This document shows positions 1 through 12,141 of a stretch of DNA of 64,000 nucleotides, in pieces (the stretch's first letter is position 1; each line of letters opens with the position of its first letter). The position numbers and the translations under genes were made by a program. Under the pieces are notes generated by a model. That model was given only the letters and a program-made list of their open reading frames with translations, was not told the origin of the DNA and did not search any database. Origin of the DNA: Larimichthys crocea (Eukaryota > Chordata > Actinopteri > Sciaenidae). Location of the stretch: assembly GCF_000972845.2 (NCBI RefSeq), contig NC_040033.1, positions 1 through 64,000 on the forward strand, written 5' to 3'.

Positions 1-120
1 GGCCAGCGTTTACAGGACACGTACACTCTTGCTAATTAGCTGCAGGCAAGTTAAACTACACGTCAATCTGTTGCTGCATGTTTGCCGCGCGTCTCCGATG
101 TATTCAAAGCAGCACACGCG
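1..120. other. No gene recognised upstream of the tRNA
   Basis: No coding or RNA signal is seen in this short stretch. It ends directly at the first base of the tRNA. Confidence 0.5.
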
Positions 121-192
121 GGGGATGTAGCTCAGTGGGAGAGCGCATGCTTTGCATGTATGAGGCCCCGGGTTCAATCCCCGGCATCTCCA
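121..192 (+). tRNA. tRNA-Ala (anticodon TGC)
   Basis: A complete nuclear tRNA gene. The acceptor stem GGGGATG pairs with CATCTCC, and its third pair is G-U, the main alanine identity element read by alanyl-tRNA synthetase. The A-box region is TAGCTCAGTGGGAGA and the B box GGTTCAATCC sits at 171-180. The anticodon loop TTTGCAT gives anticodon TGC, and the discriminator base is A. No intron. A clean T-run for RNA polymerase III termination does not follow at once, so termination may lie further downstream, towards or in the N gap. No SINE body or tail is seen, so I read it as a true gene, although a tRNA-derived repeat head cannot be fully excluded. Confidence 0.93.
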
Positions 193-280
193 TCAGGATT
201 TATGTTCACTTGCGTGGTGTCTCTCAGTGTAGCCCCATTCAGAGCAGACGGATTGTAAGCGGCAAGTTTGAGTCCGCTGG

Positions 281-380
281 NNNNNNNNNNNNNNNNNNNN
301 NNNNNNNNNNNNNNNNNNNNNNNNNNNNNNNNNNNNNNNNNNNNNNNNNNNNNNNNNNNNNNNNNNNNNNNNNNNNNNNN
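281..380. other. Assembly gap (100 N)
   Basis: A run of exactly 100 N, a conventional unknown-size gap. The outer end of the left inverted-repeat arm disappears into it. Confidence 0.99.
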
Positions 381-2156
381 TCCTGCGCCACAAAAACAAA
401 CAAGTCGTATTTACTGGTCAGCCATCAGGACAGTGACTGGTATACAGTCAGAGCTTGGTCCCGGAATCGGGGGGAAGCCCAAACACTGAAGCAGCCCATA
501 CGCAGGAAGACCAAGTCAGCTCTCCAGACCTAACTCATGGAAACGCCTGGGGCACCTTCAACATTAACCCTGAATGTCTAGCAGGAAATCGAAAATCCAC
601 GATCCAATAAGATGGAAGGATTGGATATTGTGTCACTTTCTTTCCGTTCTGATTGACAAAACTTCAATGGTAAGGCAAAAAAACCACAAACTCTGACTTG
701 GAGGACAACCGACCGTCTTTGCTCGAGTTGTGGTCAGTCCCCTGTGGTGCTACCAGGAGGTTCGGAAGAGTCCATGTTAAGATCGGCAGGGGGCGTTAAA
801 AAGACAATAACTCTAAGACTGAGGCATCTTGTCTCCTTCCTGCCTTTTTTCCCTTTCAAAACCAAAACTGCTTCGTAATCTTCGAAACAAAACACGACAC
901 ATCTAACGTACCAACACGGAGGAAATGAACAGAAAAACAAGTGTTTCATTGTTTCATTATTATTTACTATTGTTACTATAAACTGTTGTGATAATTGAAT
1001 ACGACAGTTATGTAAAAACAGGCATGAGTGCTGCTGTATCTTATTTTACAGTATGCGGCATACAAATAACGATGTGAGTTTTTTTTTACTTGTTTTCGTT
1101 GTCATGCATTTGGGTTTTCTCCAAGCATCCTCTCACCATGCTTAAAACCACCGCCGTTCCACCGTTTACACCGCAGTGGTTTCACACGCGTTTGCCAAAC
1201 TGGTTTGCCAGGTCCCAGCTCAATCAGTCCCCCGAAACCTCCATATCTCACGAAAAAAGTTGTCCTTTTCAGGAAAGAAGGGGAGAATATGTTGAAGGTT
1301 TCCCCGGTCCTGACAGTCACGAATCTACTTTATTAAGGCTGAAATTTGTGGGAATTTCGCTGATTGTTGCTGTCATTTTTAAAACAAAATGATGTGTGAC
1401 AGTCCGTCACAAATTACACTATGGAAAAATAAATCATAAAGTTGGAGATAGAAGGTTCTTGCTACAAGCAGTTTTATTGTGTTTTTGCTGGAAAAATGTC
1501 GTTAAGATAAGAACGTATCACAGTTGGAGGGTGACAAACCTTGTCGCTCCAAAATTTCATTTTAAGACGGCTCAGGACAATATGAACAGAAAGTCCAATT
1601 ATTTTTAAAAGGATTCATTTTACAACAAGTGAACACTATAAAATCTAATTTGAGTGGTTTTGTCTCAATCACTGCGTTGGTAAAAGTGTTTAATGTTTCC
1701 ATATTTTCAAATCTTTCAAAAAACATTCAAAAATGAGACACACCAAGTTACAATTGTTTCCCTCTGACTCACGTGGGACTCTCTCTCCGCAACCGTTGGC
1801 AAAAAACTCTCGCCGTGAAACTCGTGTTAAAGAGGGAAAGCCGTGCCTCAGTGACCCCCCCTTGGTGGTTTAAGACCAATAAAATAATTCCGACACTTAT
1901 AATATGACTATATATACATAATATATACTTTTTGTACTTGCGTGAAATACTTTTTAGTATTTTGCAAATACATGTCCTGTATATAAAACAAAGCCTCCTG
2001 TAATAAACAAGAAAAAAATTTAATACTGAATCTGTTTGTGATGGTTTTATTATTATTCTTATGATTCTTATTATTATTTATTCGGTGTGTGTTACCAAAG
2101 ATCCTGTGACAACAACCTAAGGTTTGCTTTACTCAAATTAGCAAAAACTTAATGCT
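381..2156. other. Outer arm sequence without a recognisable gene
   Basis: The inverted counterpart is about 43283-44760. No open frame longer than about 100 codons that looks coding, and no known domain or RNA gene, is seen on either strand. A/T-rich runs are frequent. The function is unknown. Confidence 0.5.
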
Positions 2157-3222
2157 TTGAACTCTCTGAATAAATACACCCATCTAAACACAAACTGAAT
2201 AAAAATTACACACATATAAACACTAACTGAATAAATACCACACATATAAACACTAAAATGAATAAATCCCCCACCTATAACCACTTTAAACTGAACAAAT
2301 ACCCACATATAAAACAAACTGAATATAATACCACACATATAAACACTAATGATACAACCACCCATATAACCTAAACTGACTAAATACCACACATCTAAAC
2401 ATTAAAACTAAATAAATACCACACATATAAACATTAAACTAAATAAATACCACACATATAAAAACCAACTGAATAAATACCACACATGTAAACACAAACT
2501 GAATAAATACCACACATATACACACAAAACTGAATAAATCACCCACACATATAAAACCACCAATGACAAATACCACACATATAAACACAAAACTGATAAA
2601 TACCACACAATAAACATTAAACTCCATAAATACCCCACATATAAACACCAACTGAATAAATACCACACTATAAACATTCAACTGAATAAACTACCACAAT
2701 ATAAACCCAAAAACTGAATAAAGTACCACACATATAAACATAACTGAATAAATACCCCCAGTATAAACACAAAATGAATAAATACCACACATATAAACAC
2801 AAACTGAATAAATACCACACATATAAACACTAAACTGAATAAATACCACACATATAAACACTAAAACTGAATACATACCACACATATAAACACTAATGAA
2901 TAAAATACCAACATATAAACATTAAACTGAATAAACTACCACACATATAAACACAAACTGGAATAAAATACAACACATATCAAACACTTAAACTGAAATA
3001 AATAACCACACATATTAAACAACCAAACGAATAAATTACCACCAATAAACCACTAACACTGAATAAATACACACATATAAACACAAACTAATAAATACCA
3101 CAACATCTAACACCAACTGAATAAATACCACCATATAAATCACCACCGATAAATACAACACAATAACCACACACTGGAATAAAATTACCCACCACATATA
3201 ACAACACAAACAGAATAAAACA
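2157..3222 (-). repeat. Minisatellite, unit about 24-26 bp, ~40 copies
   Basis: Tandem units read on the minus strand as TTTATATGTGTGGTATTTAT followed by TCAGTTTGTG. Units vary by one-base indels, and by GTG/TTAATG variants at the unit end. The same array occurs inverted at 41985-42990 and, shortened to three or four units, at 35808-35900. Open frames across it arise only because the repeat lacks stops. Confidence 0.9.
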
Positions 3223-3769
3223 CTACATCATAACTGTCTCTCATACTGATGGACATGTCATTGGTGTCAGCGGTCTTCTCATGGCATGCCCCCTTTGGCC
3301 ACACTACCTAGATTCTTGCATGCTCGTCTACATACGTCTCTGTGCTGTTCGATGCAGGTTCGCCTCGCCATGCCATGCTCACTAACGCTGCCCACTTGTG
3401 TCATGAAGCTGAACTCTGATGTAATGCTGCCTGACTCTGTGTGTGTGTAGAGCAGATTGAGGATGACCATTAGTAAGCTGCTGTGTTGTGTTTCTTTCTC
3501 TTGTTTCCACCCCTCCTCCTAACTTAAACATGTTTGTCTTTTCATTCTCTTGGGCACACATATAAAAGGATTTAACAACCAAAGGAAACGTGTCTGTGCC
3601 AGTGGAAATGGTTACGATGATTGTTTAATCGACCAACAGTTTGTTTAGTTACGTCACATAGAACGAGAAAGGATCACATCTTCCACCATCTGCGAAGCTA
3701 AAAATCATCTGATTCATTTCTATGACTGGAGTGATCAATAAATCCATGAATCTGTTCACCTTCTCGTCT

Positions 3770-5127
3770 GACACACATACACACACCAACACACACACAC
3801 ACACACACACACTCACCACAGACTGTCCTCTTCTGAACTGCCGTGCCCTTGAGCAAGGCGCTTAACACCGGACGAGAGAGGAAGAGGACAAGTGTGCGTG
3901 TGTGTGTGTGTTGGTTTTGTGCTTGACTCCTGTTTACTTGGTTATGTATAAACTGTGTGGGCGCACACACACACACACACACACCACACACACACCACAC
4001 ACGCCCCACACACACACACAGTGGCAGATGTTCCTCAGCATTGTTAAGTGGAGCATTCCCCAGCTGTCTTTCGCCAAGAAATCAATTAATGCCAATGTAG
4101 TGCTTTAGCTCATGTTATCTCAGTTTATTAGCCGGATGTGAGCTCCGGGAGCAGGTTAGTGTGTACCAACAGGGAAGAGGAAGGAAGAAGACGTCTTCTT
4201 TGCATCGTTACCTAGTAATTATCCTGCTGCTTATTATTATATACTCCATATTACTCATTAAATTCTGTTTTATTTATTTTGAACCCACTTGTGATGAAAC
4301 AAAGACCAAACTTATTACTAGACTGTACACACACTTCACCCCTGCCCTGGTCAGCCCTCCTGTGGGATTGTGGGTATTTTCCCTCCCTGTGGGCCGATGC
4401 GTGTGTGTGTGTGTGTGTGTCCCTGTGGTCTAATTTAACTTTTAAAACAACTGACAGGTGTCAACCAGGTCAGACATAGTGGTGTGTGTGTGTTTGTGTG
4501 TGCACTGCCCAGAAATTGCCGCGAATCGTTAATATTACCAATTAGATTAAAAGTATTGAGTTACTAATTAATTAACAATAATGTGAATGATTGATATGTT
4601 GGCTTAAGCTTTCAGACACGGATCAGCTGAATATCGACAAACATCGAGCGAACTGTGCTTTTTCTTTAATCACTCATTTGTGTGTGTGTGTGTGTGTGGG
4701 GTGTGTGTGTGTGTGTGTGTTGTGTGTGTGTGTGTGTTGTGTGTGTGTGTGTGTGTGGTGTGAGTGAGTGGTGTGTGGTTCAGTATGACTGCCTCTCTCT
4801 GCTCGTTAGCATCAAAGCGTGGACCCAGTCAAACACACCAACCATGCAACCACACACTAAGTCTAAGGACAAATTGCTGACACAGCACAAAAGAGGAGTC
4901 TGTGAGTCAGGTGTTTCTTCATGGGCTTAGTCATGAAAACACCACACACCACCAAACACCCCACACACACTCACTCACCATGACAACAGTGACAGTGGTT
5001 TGTGTGATTGTTCAGATCCTCTCTCTGCCTATGACTTCTCCTCCGTCTCTCTCTTCCATCCTTTGTAGGAACTGTTAGGGGAGTCCATGAGTGTGTGGTG
5101 TGTGTGTGTGTGTGTGTGTTGTGTGTG

Positions 5128-5162
<35 letters not shown>

Positions 5163-5305
5163 CTCCGTCACCATGGCAGCAAAGTGTGATGAGGTTCTCG
5201 TGGCGGTCCGACTGGGAATATGTAGTGTGTTCCTGACCTCACTCTCCAGAGGGATGTCCAACATACACACCCACACCACCAACACACACACACCCCCCAC
5301 ACATA
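3770..5305. repeat. Cluster of CA/GT microsatellites (left arm)
   Basis: Several (CA)n or (GT)n tracts, at about 3775-4020, 4398-4420, 4680-4757, 5095-5162 and 5260-5302, are separated by non-repetitive spacers that also occur in the right arm. Tracts alternate between CA and GT on the plus strand. No gene is seen between them. Confidence 0.9.
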
Positions 5306-6114
5306 ATTTAAATTGTGATCTTTGGATTATGAAATTTTTTGTTTTTTTATTAATATCAAAACCACCTTGTCTATCTGAACCTCTTTATTTCAGATAAAGT
5401 ACGTCATGACCGCTACTGTTTGAAACCTGAGTGTGTTCGCTCTTGCTCGTCCTGCTTCACAGGTGGAGCTCAGCTTGAGCTGAATGAAAGACCCTGTGAC
5501 CAACCCACCTGTCAATCAAATCGTCCCGCTCTAACCCCTGCTAACTTTAAGCCTTAATATAATGTGAACATGTGAGTGTCTATAAATTCAACCTCAGTAC
5601 AGTGTCATGAAGGGGAAATTAGCTACAGAGACCAAAACTGTTTTTTGTACCAGCTGTCAAAACATGTTTATTTCTGCTGTGACGTTGGACATTTGGACCA
5701 TGGGGACTTATTGGAGACTGACTCACTTCTGGAGCCCGCCCTCATGGTGGACTTTAGAGCGAACTGGCAGTGAAATCGTTTCTGTAGATTTCCGTTATTT
5801 AGATCTTGATGGATACAAAACAGAATGTTTTTCATTCTCTTGGGTACAAATCAGTATATTCACATCCGAAATAAAACAAGGCAAAGCTGATATGTGTTGA
5901 TGAGGGCTTCTGTCTCAGGTTGAAGCCAGAGACCGAAAGGGAAAGGAAGGAGGACTGACAGGAGGTGCAAAGAGTGCATGTCAAGGCCGCCACTAATTTG
6001 TTTCTATTTTAAAGCAGAGCTGTTTCAGACATGATTTACGGAGATCGGTGTAAAGGAACTTAAACACAAAGCAGGAGAAGCGGCTGACACTCACTGTAAA
6101 CACACACACACAAC

Positions 6115-6145
<31 letters not shown>

Positions 6146-8301
6146 CCACCACACATACACACACAACACTCACTCTGGACGGCACACTAACCTCAAATTT
6201 TCAGTCCTCCTCGTCTTACTTCATCATAATTTCTGGATCCAATCAATACAAAACCAAGGAAGGAAGAGAGAGAAAGAGGAGCGGAGGAGAGAGAAAGGAA
6301 AACAAAGAAGAGGAAGAACAAAGATGAGAGGTGGACTCTCCAGAAAAAGAAAAAACTGGCAGGTTGCATCTCTCTGTGGGATTATACTGCCTCTGATGGA
6401 CGACAGAGGTACTGCAAGAGATGCAGTGGACTGATGTACACAACAGAGAAGTGTGTTGGTTTGGACAGAGGTGGCGCTGGCTGCATCAACATTCAGCTGG
6501 TTGTTTTCAGACAGACAAACAAGTGAACTGTAGATAATGTACAGTTACACCATCTTTTTTAACATGAAGGAGACTTTAAGAAAAGCAATATTTTTTAAAT
6601 AACTTTACTTTACTTCACATTAAAGTTTCAGTTAACGTTTGACGCAAAGGAAAACATTAAAAGTTTTAATGAGATTAACTGGGAAAAGACACTGAGTACG
6701 TTTGATCAAACTCTGTCATTGAACATTGTTTCTGTGTTGCTGACAGCTCGTTAACGCAAGCAACTTCAATATTAAAACATATAATACAGCGTGACGTATA
6801 ATATATCCTCTCTCTCTCCTCTGTAGCAGTCCAATCTTAGCCACTAATGTCAGAGTTACATGCCAAAGTTCCATTAATTTTAAAGCGACATTGGTAATCC
6901 AAACAGCCCCAGTCCAGAGTGTGGAAGCATTTACGGGCTTTGTTAACACACCAAAACGTACCAGAGTGAGTCACTGTTCTTCAGATCCAGACGGGTCTCT
7001 TCAGACCAGCACCCTGAAGAGTATTCTTACATATGAGTGTGACTGATGGTCCCCCACACAGGACATAACTGTCCCATCATCTTTCTTGTTGCCCAGAAAC
7101 AATCTTCGGACATTATCTGAGATATTTTGACAACAAAGCAGCTATCAGCTCACAGTCAGGATAAAATTGTTGTCCTGACAGGGTTTCAGTAGCTGCGTGG
7201 CAACAGTGTGAACAGAAAAGAATATAAAACAAACTAGATACCACAACAGAGGCCGGTTAACCAGGTCAGAACTGAAGACAGAAACAACAAACAGCTGCAG
7301 CCCAGAACAGCCGATTAAAATGCATTCTGATCAAATGTGCTTTTAACAAAAGAGTGTTGATCAGGAACCACATTCCTTCTGGGGTCCACGAACAATGCTC
7401 ACATTTAGAAGTTGAGATTACCATTCTCTTCCATGATCTACAACCAGAAACCTTGTTCAAGTAGTGTAAATCCGATGACTAGTTAAGTTTGCTGAGCAAG
7501 TATCTTAAACTCATTTTAGTTTTGACTTATTTTAAAAGCTGCGAGACTTGAATAAAAAGTAGGTGTGATTTCTGTTGAGGGGAGTACGTTACATGAAAGA
7601 TATATAATAATAAAAATAATTAAGAGGCAGAGTGAGTGTTAACCACATTGTTACGTTTTCTGTCAGCTTCCTCTTTGAATACAGCCGTGATTTGGCTGAA
7701 AATACACATTAAAGGTAATGCTAACTAAGAGAACAAGCACAGATTTAAAGAAAACTGATCCGGTCTGGATGGGTTTCTTAGCACTGGATCTGTTGGTGTG
7801 TGTGTGTGATACCTTCCTCTGTTCTCAGGGCTGAAACCGTGAACAGCGACTGTTTGTCCATGATTCTCGGTGTTTCGGCTCAGTCAGTCTTACGCGCTTC
7901 TCTCACACTGGACTGAAGATGACAGTTGGGTTTGTTTGACAGGATTGAATTTTGTCTTCCATTCAGGTAATCTGATCAAATATTTTGGACATTAAACATT
8001 AAACGTTACCACTAATTACAGCCTTAAATAAAGCAAGCTCAATGCAGACCAAAGTGCTGTTTATTTAGATTAACTGACACACATTCAGGATGTGTGTTGG
8101 GTACCTCTGTACGATAAATGATGGTTGGTCAAAGGTTTGGATCACTGTTAATATTAACATGTCTTTAAAATAAGCATTCATTCTATTCCCACACGCTCCT
8201 TCCTCCTGCGTTTGTTTTACCTGTTGTCTTCAAAATCGGCTTCAGTTTTAAACAGCTGCACACATTAATATTTTACCTCAACGCCCTCTGAAATGCAGAC
8301 G
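5306..8301. other. Upstream region of the NLR start exon, no gene recognised
   Basis: Non-coding by inspection. It holds a CA tract (about 6098-6170), pyrimidine/purine-rich stretches and the CTCF-like motif pair listed separately. Its position directly 5' of the NLR start exon makes it the candidate promoter region, but no TATA or initiator could be assigned with confidence. Confidence 0.4.
6384..6479. promoter_or_regulatory. Paired CTCF-like motifs (left-arm copy)
   Basis: ATACTGCCTCTGATGG (minus-strand CCATCAGAGGCAGT) lies at 6384-6399, and GGACAGAGGTGGCGCTGG at 6462-6479 on the plus strand. Both resemble the vertebrate CTCF core, which has a CAG-(A/G)G-(N)GGC(A/G) pattern. This copy has lost bases relative to the copies at 29.6, 32.5 and 38.8 kb. 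Binding is inferred from pattern only. Confidence 0.35.
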
Positions 8302-8429
8302 ATGAGTGACAGTGTGGAGACGCAGGAGACAGAGCAAAAAGGTCTCCAATGTCCAGCGTCTGTCCTGAAAGAGTGGCATGCAAAGATGACTTTCTAGAGT
8401 TGTGATGAAACCGGACCCCTCAGACCACA
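8302..8429 (+). pseudogene. NLR start exon, left-arm copy (frame-damaged)
   Basis: The exon begins ATGAGTGACAGTGTGGAG, giving MSDSVE, the same start as the intact copy on the minus strand at 30535-30674, and ends at a degraded donor (CCACA|GTAATAG). Single-base differences shift the frame after about nine codons. In fish NLRC3-like genes this exon gives the short acidic N-terminus ahead of repeated peptide exons. It precedes, in the same orientation, the five repeat exons and the FISNA-NACHT exon, so it would be exon 1 of that gene. Whether the damage is real or sequencing error cannot be told here. Confidence 0.65.
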
Positions 8430-8530
8430 GTAATAGAATTGCCAGTTACTTTTCCTGTGGCTTATAATTAAAGTAACCAATTAACAACAGGATTAACCGA
8501 AAAGGAATAAAAACTCCTTTGTGTTTACAG

Positions 8531-8653
8531 AGAGCAGGACCCACCAGACAGAGAGCAGAGTCTGCCAATGGCCCGCCGTCTGTCTATAAACAAGTTGACT
8601 GGTCCAGTGGTATTCCTCCACCTCAGTAATGGACCTGGACCATCAAACACACA
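8531..8653 (+). CDS. NLR N-terminal repeat exon, copy 1
   Basis: The acceptor TGTTTACAG precedes AGAGCAGGAC and the donor follows ACACA|GTAAGAG. The reading EQD-RQRAES-MARRLSIN-WSSGIPP is the short peptide module repeated at the N-terminus of fish NLRs. The exon starts and ends in phase 2 (the preceding exon gives AA, this one begins A-GAG-CAG), so copies can be added or skipped without changing frame. One or two indels relative to its sisters are present. Confidence 0.7.
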
Positions 8654-8737
8654 GTAAGAGAACTAACCAACTAATTTAACTATCAAACTCTCAGTACACA
8701 GCACATTTGTGTAGTCGACAACCTTGGGCTGCTAAGT

Positions 8738-9334
8738 TTAAAGGAACCCAATATTCAGATATTGATGTATTACATCATGAAACTCAGAGATAAAGCGAAC
8801 ATGCTCAACTGAAATACAAGCTCCTTGACATAAAACCAATGTACAGTCAGCTTGTTTCTTCTTTTGAAATTATTTTTTTATCCGTGTGATCTGCACTCCC
8901 ATGTCGTCGGACGCTCTGGGTGCCAGCCTAGTTAAACCGTCCTGCAGCCATGGATGCCCAAACAAAGTGGTTCAACAGAGTTATAACATTAGATTTAACC
9001 CAACCTAAAAAATCTCCATGGGCCAGAACATGGTAAAACACGGTAAATATGGAGATATTTGAAAGATAAAGACAGAAGGACCCAGAGCGTCTGTTTAAGA
9101 TTTCACTATATTTCATTTTAAACAATTTCCAGTGCATCACAACACAGAAAATAGATTTTACATTATTCGGTGCCATCAATAATTTCACCATAGTGTCGGG
9201 GTGTATTTCAATCCTGGCAACTTGTGTCTTCTAGTCTGGGGAGGGAGACGATTCTTCAGTTTGAATTTGGACTGCAGTACTGACTTCTAACCACTAGATG
9301 TCACTGTTAGCAAAGTTAACTATTGTTCCTTTAA
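8738..9334. mobile_element. TTAA-flanked MITE (copy L1)
   Basis: An element of about 600 bp bounded by TTAA. Inside the TTAA, the ends are imperfect inverted repeats (AGGAAC-CAATATT at the left, ATTGTTCCT at the right). There is no coding capacity. The same element lies at 9820-10399 and 26811-27417. TTAA target sites suggest a piggyBac-type origin, but the terminal sequence is not diagnostic. Confidence 0.7.
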
Positions 9335-9378
9335 CGTGATTAACCTGAAAGGAATACAAAAACATCTTTGTGTTTCAG

Positions 9379-9502
9379 AGAGCAGGACCATAAAAAACAG
9401 ACGCAGAGTCTCCAATGGCCCGCCGTCGTCTATAAACAGGGACTGGTCCAGTGGTATTCCTCCAAACTCTCACGTAAATGAACCTGGACCATCAAACACA
9501 CA
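9379..9502 (+). CDS. NLR N-terminal repeat exon, copy 2
   Basis: The same phase-2 module as 8531-8653: acceptor TGTTTCAG, exon AGAGCAGG through CAAACACACA, donor GTAAGAG. It lies just outside the TTAA MITE and about 125 bases before the next copy. Small indels break the translated module. Confidence 0.7.
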
Positions 9503-9629
9503 GTAAGAGAACTACCAACTAATTTATCTATCAAAACTATCAGTAACATCAATTGTAACATGAGACTTGTGTATGATAATTCAGCAGTGATTTGACCTGA
9601 AAGGAATAAAAACATCTTTGTGTTTACAG

Positions 9630-9745
9630 AGAGCAGGACACAACAGAAGCAGAGCATCTCCAATGGCCGCTGTCTGTCTATAAACAGGATGGTCCAGTGG
9701 TATTCCTCCAAAACTTCAGTAATGAACCTGGACCATCCAACCACA
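9630..9745 (+). CDS. NLR N-terminal repeat exon, copy 3
   Basis: The acceptor TGTTTACAG precedes AGAGCAGG; the exon ends CCACA before GTAAG. It keeps the phase-2 borders. It is several bases shorter than the 120-123 nt of other copies because of scattered single-base losses. Confidence 0.65.
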
Positions 9746-9819
9746 GTAAGAACTACCAACTAATTTTAACATCAAACTCTCAGTAAAGCAATTGTGTAGT
9801 GAGACCTGTGGCTTGATAT

Positions 9820-10399
9820 TTAAAGGACAATATGTCCAGATATTGATGTATTAAATCATGAAAACATCAGAGATAAAGGAAACAGCTCAAACTGAATACA
9901 AGCTCCTTGACAAACATAGTACAGTCAGCTTGTTTCTTTTTGAAAATATTTTTTATCCTGTGTGATCTGCACACACCCATGTCGACGCTCTGGGTTGCAC
10001 TATTAAAGTACTTGCAGCCATGGATGCAAACAAAGTGGATCAACCGAGTTATAACATTAGATTCTACCCAACCTAAAACTCTCCATGGGCACAAACATGG
10101 TAAAACACACGTAAATTTGGAGATCATTTGAAAGATAAAGACAGAAGAGACCCAGAGCGTCTGTTTAAATTTCACTATATTTCATTTTAAAATATATTCC
10201 AGTGAATCACACACAGAAAATAATATTTTACATATTTAGGCTGCCATCAATAATCTACCATAGTGTCGGTAGTGTTTTCAATCTGGCCAACCTTGTTCCT
10301 TCTATCTGGGGAGGAGAGATTCTTCTTTGAATTTGGATGCAGTACCGACTTCTACCACTAGATGTCACTGTTACAGCAAGTTACATATTGTTCCTTTAA
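9820..10399. mobile_element. TTAA-flanked MITE (copy L2)
   Basis: Second left-arm copy of the ~600 bp element, from TTAA at 9820 to TTAA at 10396-10399. The ends are AGGACAATATGT and ATTGTTCCT. It separates NLR repeat exons 3 and 4 in the same way as L1 separates exons 1 and 2, so exon and element appear to have been duplicated together. Confidence 0.7.
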
Positions 10400-10435
10400 C
10401 AGTGTACCTGAGAAAAAAACATCTTGTGTTTACAG

Positions 10436-10515
10436 AGCATAAGAGAGAGTCCAAGGCGCCGTGTTAAAGTGACGGTCAGTGATTCCTCAATCAGTAATGA
10501 ACTTGACCATAACAC
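10436..10515 (+). pseudogene. NLR N-terminal repeat exon, copy 4 (heavily eroded)
   Basis: An acceptor-like TGTTTACAG is followed by a shortened, indel-rich version of the module, ending AACAC|GTAAAG. About 80 nt remain of the usual 120, so it is probably not usable as an exon. Confidence 0.5.
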
Positions 10516-10616
10516 GTAAAGACTCCACTAATTTATCTATAAACATCAGTACAATTTGTAACATCGAGTGATGTATCAGCAGTGACCGAACGGAATAAAA
10601 ACATTTGTGTTTACAG

Positions 10617-10731
10617 AGAGCAGGCACAACAGAGCAGGTCTCCAATGGCCCGCCGTCTGTCTATAAAGAGTGACTGGTCCAGTGTATTCCTCCAAACTTC
10701 AGTAATGAACCTGGACCATTCAAAACACACA
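10617..10731 (+). CDS. NLR N-terminal repeat exon, copy 5
   Basis: The acceptor TTTACAG precedes AGAGCAGG and the exon ends ACACA|GTAAGAG. It encodes the SPMARRLS-type module with phase-2 borders. It is the last module before the DIRS1-like insertion and the FISNA exon. Confidence 0.65.
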
Positions 10732-11659
10732 GTAAGAGAACTACCAACCTAATTTTAACTATCAAACTCTCAGTAACAGCAATTGTGTAGTGAGCGACCT
10801 GTTGCTTGATAATTTAAAGGAATCAATATGTCAGATATTGATGTATTAAATCATGAAACACTCAGAGATAAGGAAACCATGCTCAACTCGAAATACAAGC
10901 TCCTTGAACAACAATAGTACAGTCACCTTTTTTCCCAGAAACTGCATAGTCCTCAGAAGTCCAATCACATTATGCCAGCCATTTGGCTGGCAGACGTGAT
11001 GACTGCATCGTTGAGACGGACATCCTCTCCCTACAAAGGGATGATGCAGCGTCACTGGCTCATCCTGATAAGCCACCTTTCCTCACTTCACGCCAAGGAT
11101 GGTGGTCCGTGGAACCTCACTCATGTTACCAGAGAACGACGTTACCCTTGTAACCTAAAGTTCTCTTTCAAACATTTGTTCGGTATCTCACTATGGGGAT
11201 ATACTGACTCCCGTATTGCCAGACAAGCCTCATCCTGAAGACCGACTGCCAATTATGAGACCGACGCATCGTGACCCTCAGAAGAGCCCACACCTCAGCA
11301 TGGTATGCTCCAAAAGAGTTGCTATGTGTCCAGGGCATAGCACCTTGCAAATGTATGAAGCGAAGCCAAATGACCGCCAAGCATATAACAGTATCTTGAT
11401 AGACACACCTCTGAACAGGGCCGGATGTCGCCATCCTGTCACATAGATGCATTAATGCACGCACTGGACATAAGGCACCACAATGCTCCTGCCCCAAGGA
11501 GGAGAAAGGAGGAGGTAACAAGCCCAAAGGTCAAGGGGAAAACACACCAAAGTATGGTTCTTAGGTACCAAGGCCGATTATGTTTGCGCAACCCTAGCGC
11601 TGACCTGCTTAGCAGAAGCCAGCGCCAACAAAGAGCTGTGTTAAAAGAGAGCACCTCAA

Positions 11660-12141
11660 ATCAAATAAGATTTTATTTGTACAGTGGGTCCGTTTATCGG
11701 GGGGATACGTCTAAAATAACCGCCATAAAACGATTTTACAATTATTATACATGTTTAAGGCAGTAAAACCCCTAACCACACCACTTTATACACTTTTTAC
11801 ACACATTTTGTACTGTACTCCCTTTAGTTAATCAGGACGCAGAACACATGTGCGGTTCTTCCCTTAGCCAATTTGGATGCCGAACACACATGCGTGTTTA
11901 CAGCGTACTGTGCATACTGTACAGTACGCTGTAAAAAAAAGCATGCAAAATTACACACAAAAAAATCCACGAAACAGCGAGTCCGCGAAAAGTGAACCAC
12001 GTTATAGCGAGGGACGACTGTATAGCCCAAAGTCAACAAAGTACATTTGCCTCCGGGGGCTTTACAATCTGTACAGGGAGTGACACCCTCTGTCCTTGAC
12101 CCTCGGTTCGAGTGAGGAAAAACATCCCACAAAAAACCTTC
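11660..12141 (-). mobile_element. SINE/LINE-tail element inserted in the DIRS1-like gene (left arm)
   Basis: In reverse complement it runs from the recombinase codons for DLK, through CTCGAACCGAGGG, the CACTCCCTGTACAG region and GGGCTATA, to CAAATAAAATCTTATTTGA. It is flanked by a seven-base duplication (TGAAGGT) of the recombinase codons. The GGGCTATAxAAATAAAA tail is common in fish interspersed repeats. It is interrupted in the tail by the pogo-like MITE. Confidence 0.65.
11682..12020. mobile_element. pogo/Tigger-like MITE nested in the previous element (left arm)
   Basis: Flanked by TA on both sides. The inverted ends are CAGTGGGTCCGTTTATCG and, at the other end, the complement of CAGTCGTCCCTCGCTATAAC. 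It is about 340 bp and non-coding. It sits at the TA of the host element's GGGCTATA tail. Two further copies are at 25096-25437 and 61982-62267. Confidence 0.8.

Noticed and set aside
4682..5300. Open frames rich in C/V or H/T
   Set aside because: They are (GT)n/(CA)n microsatellites translated.
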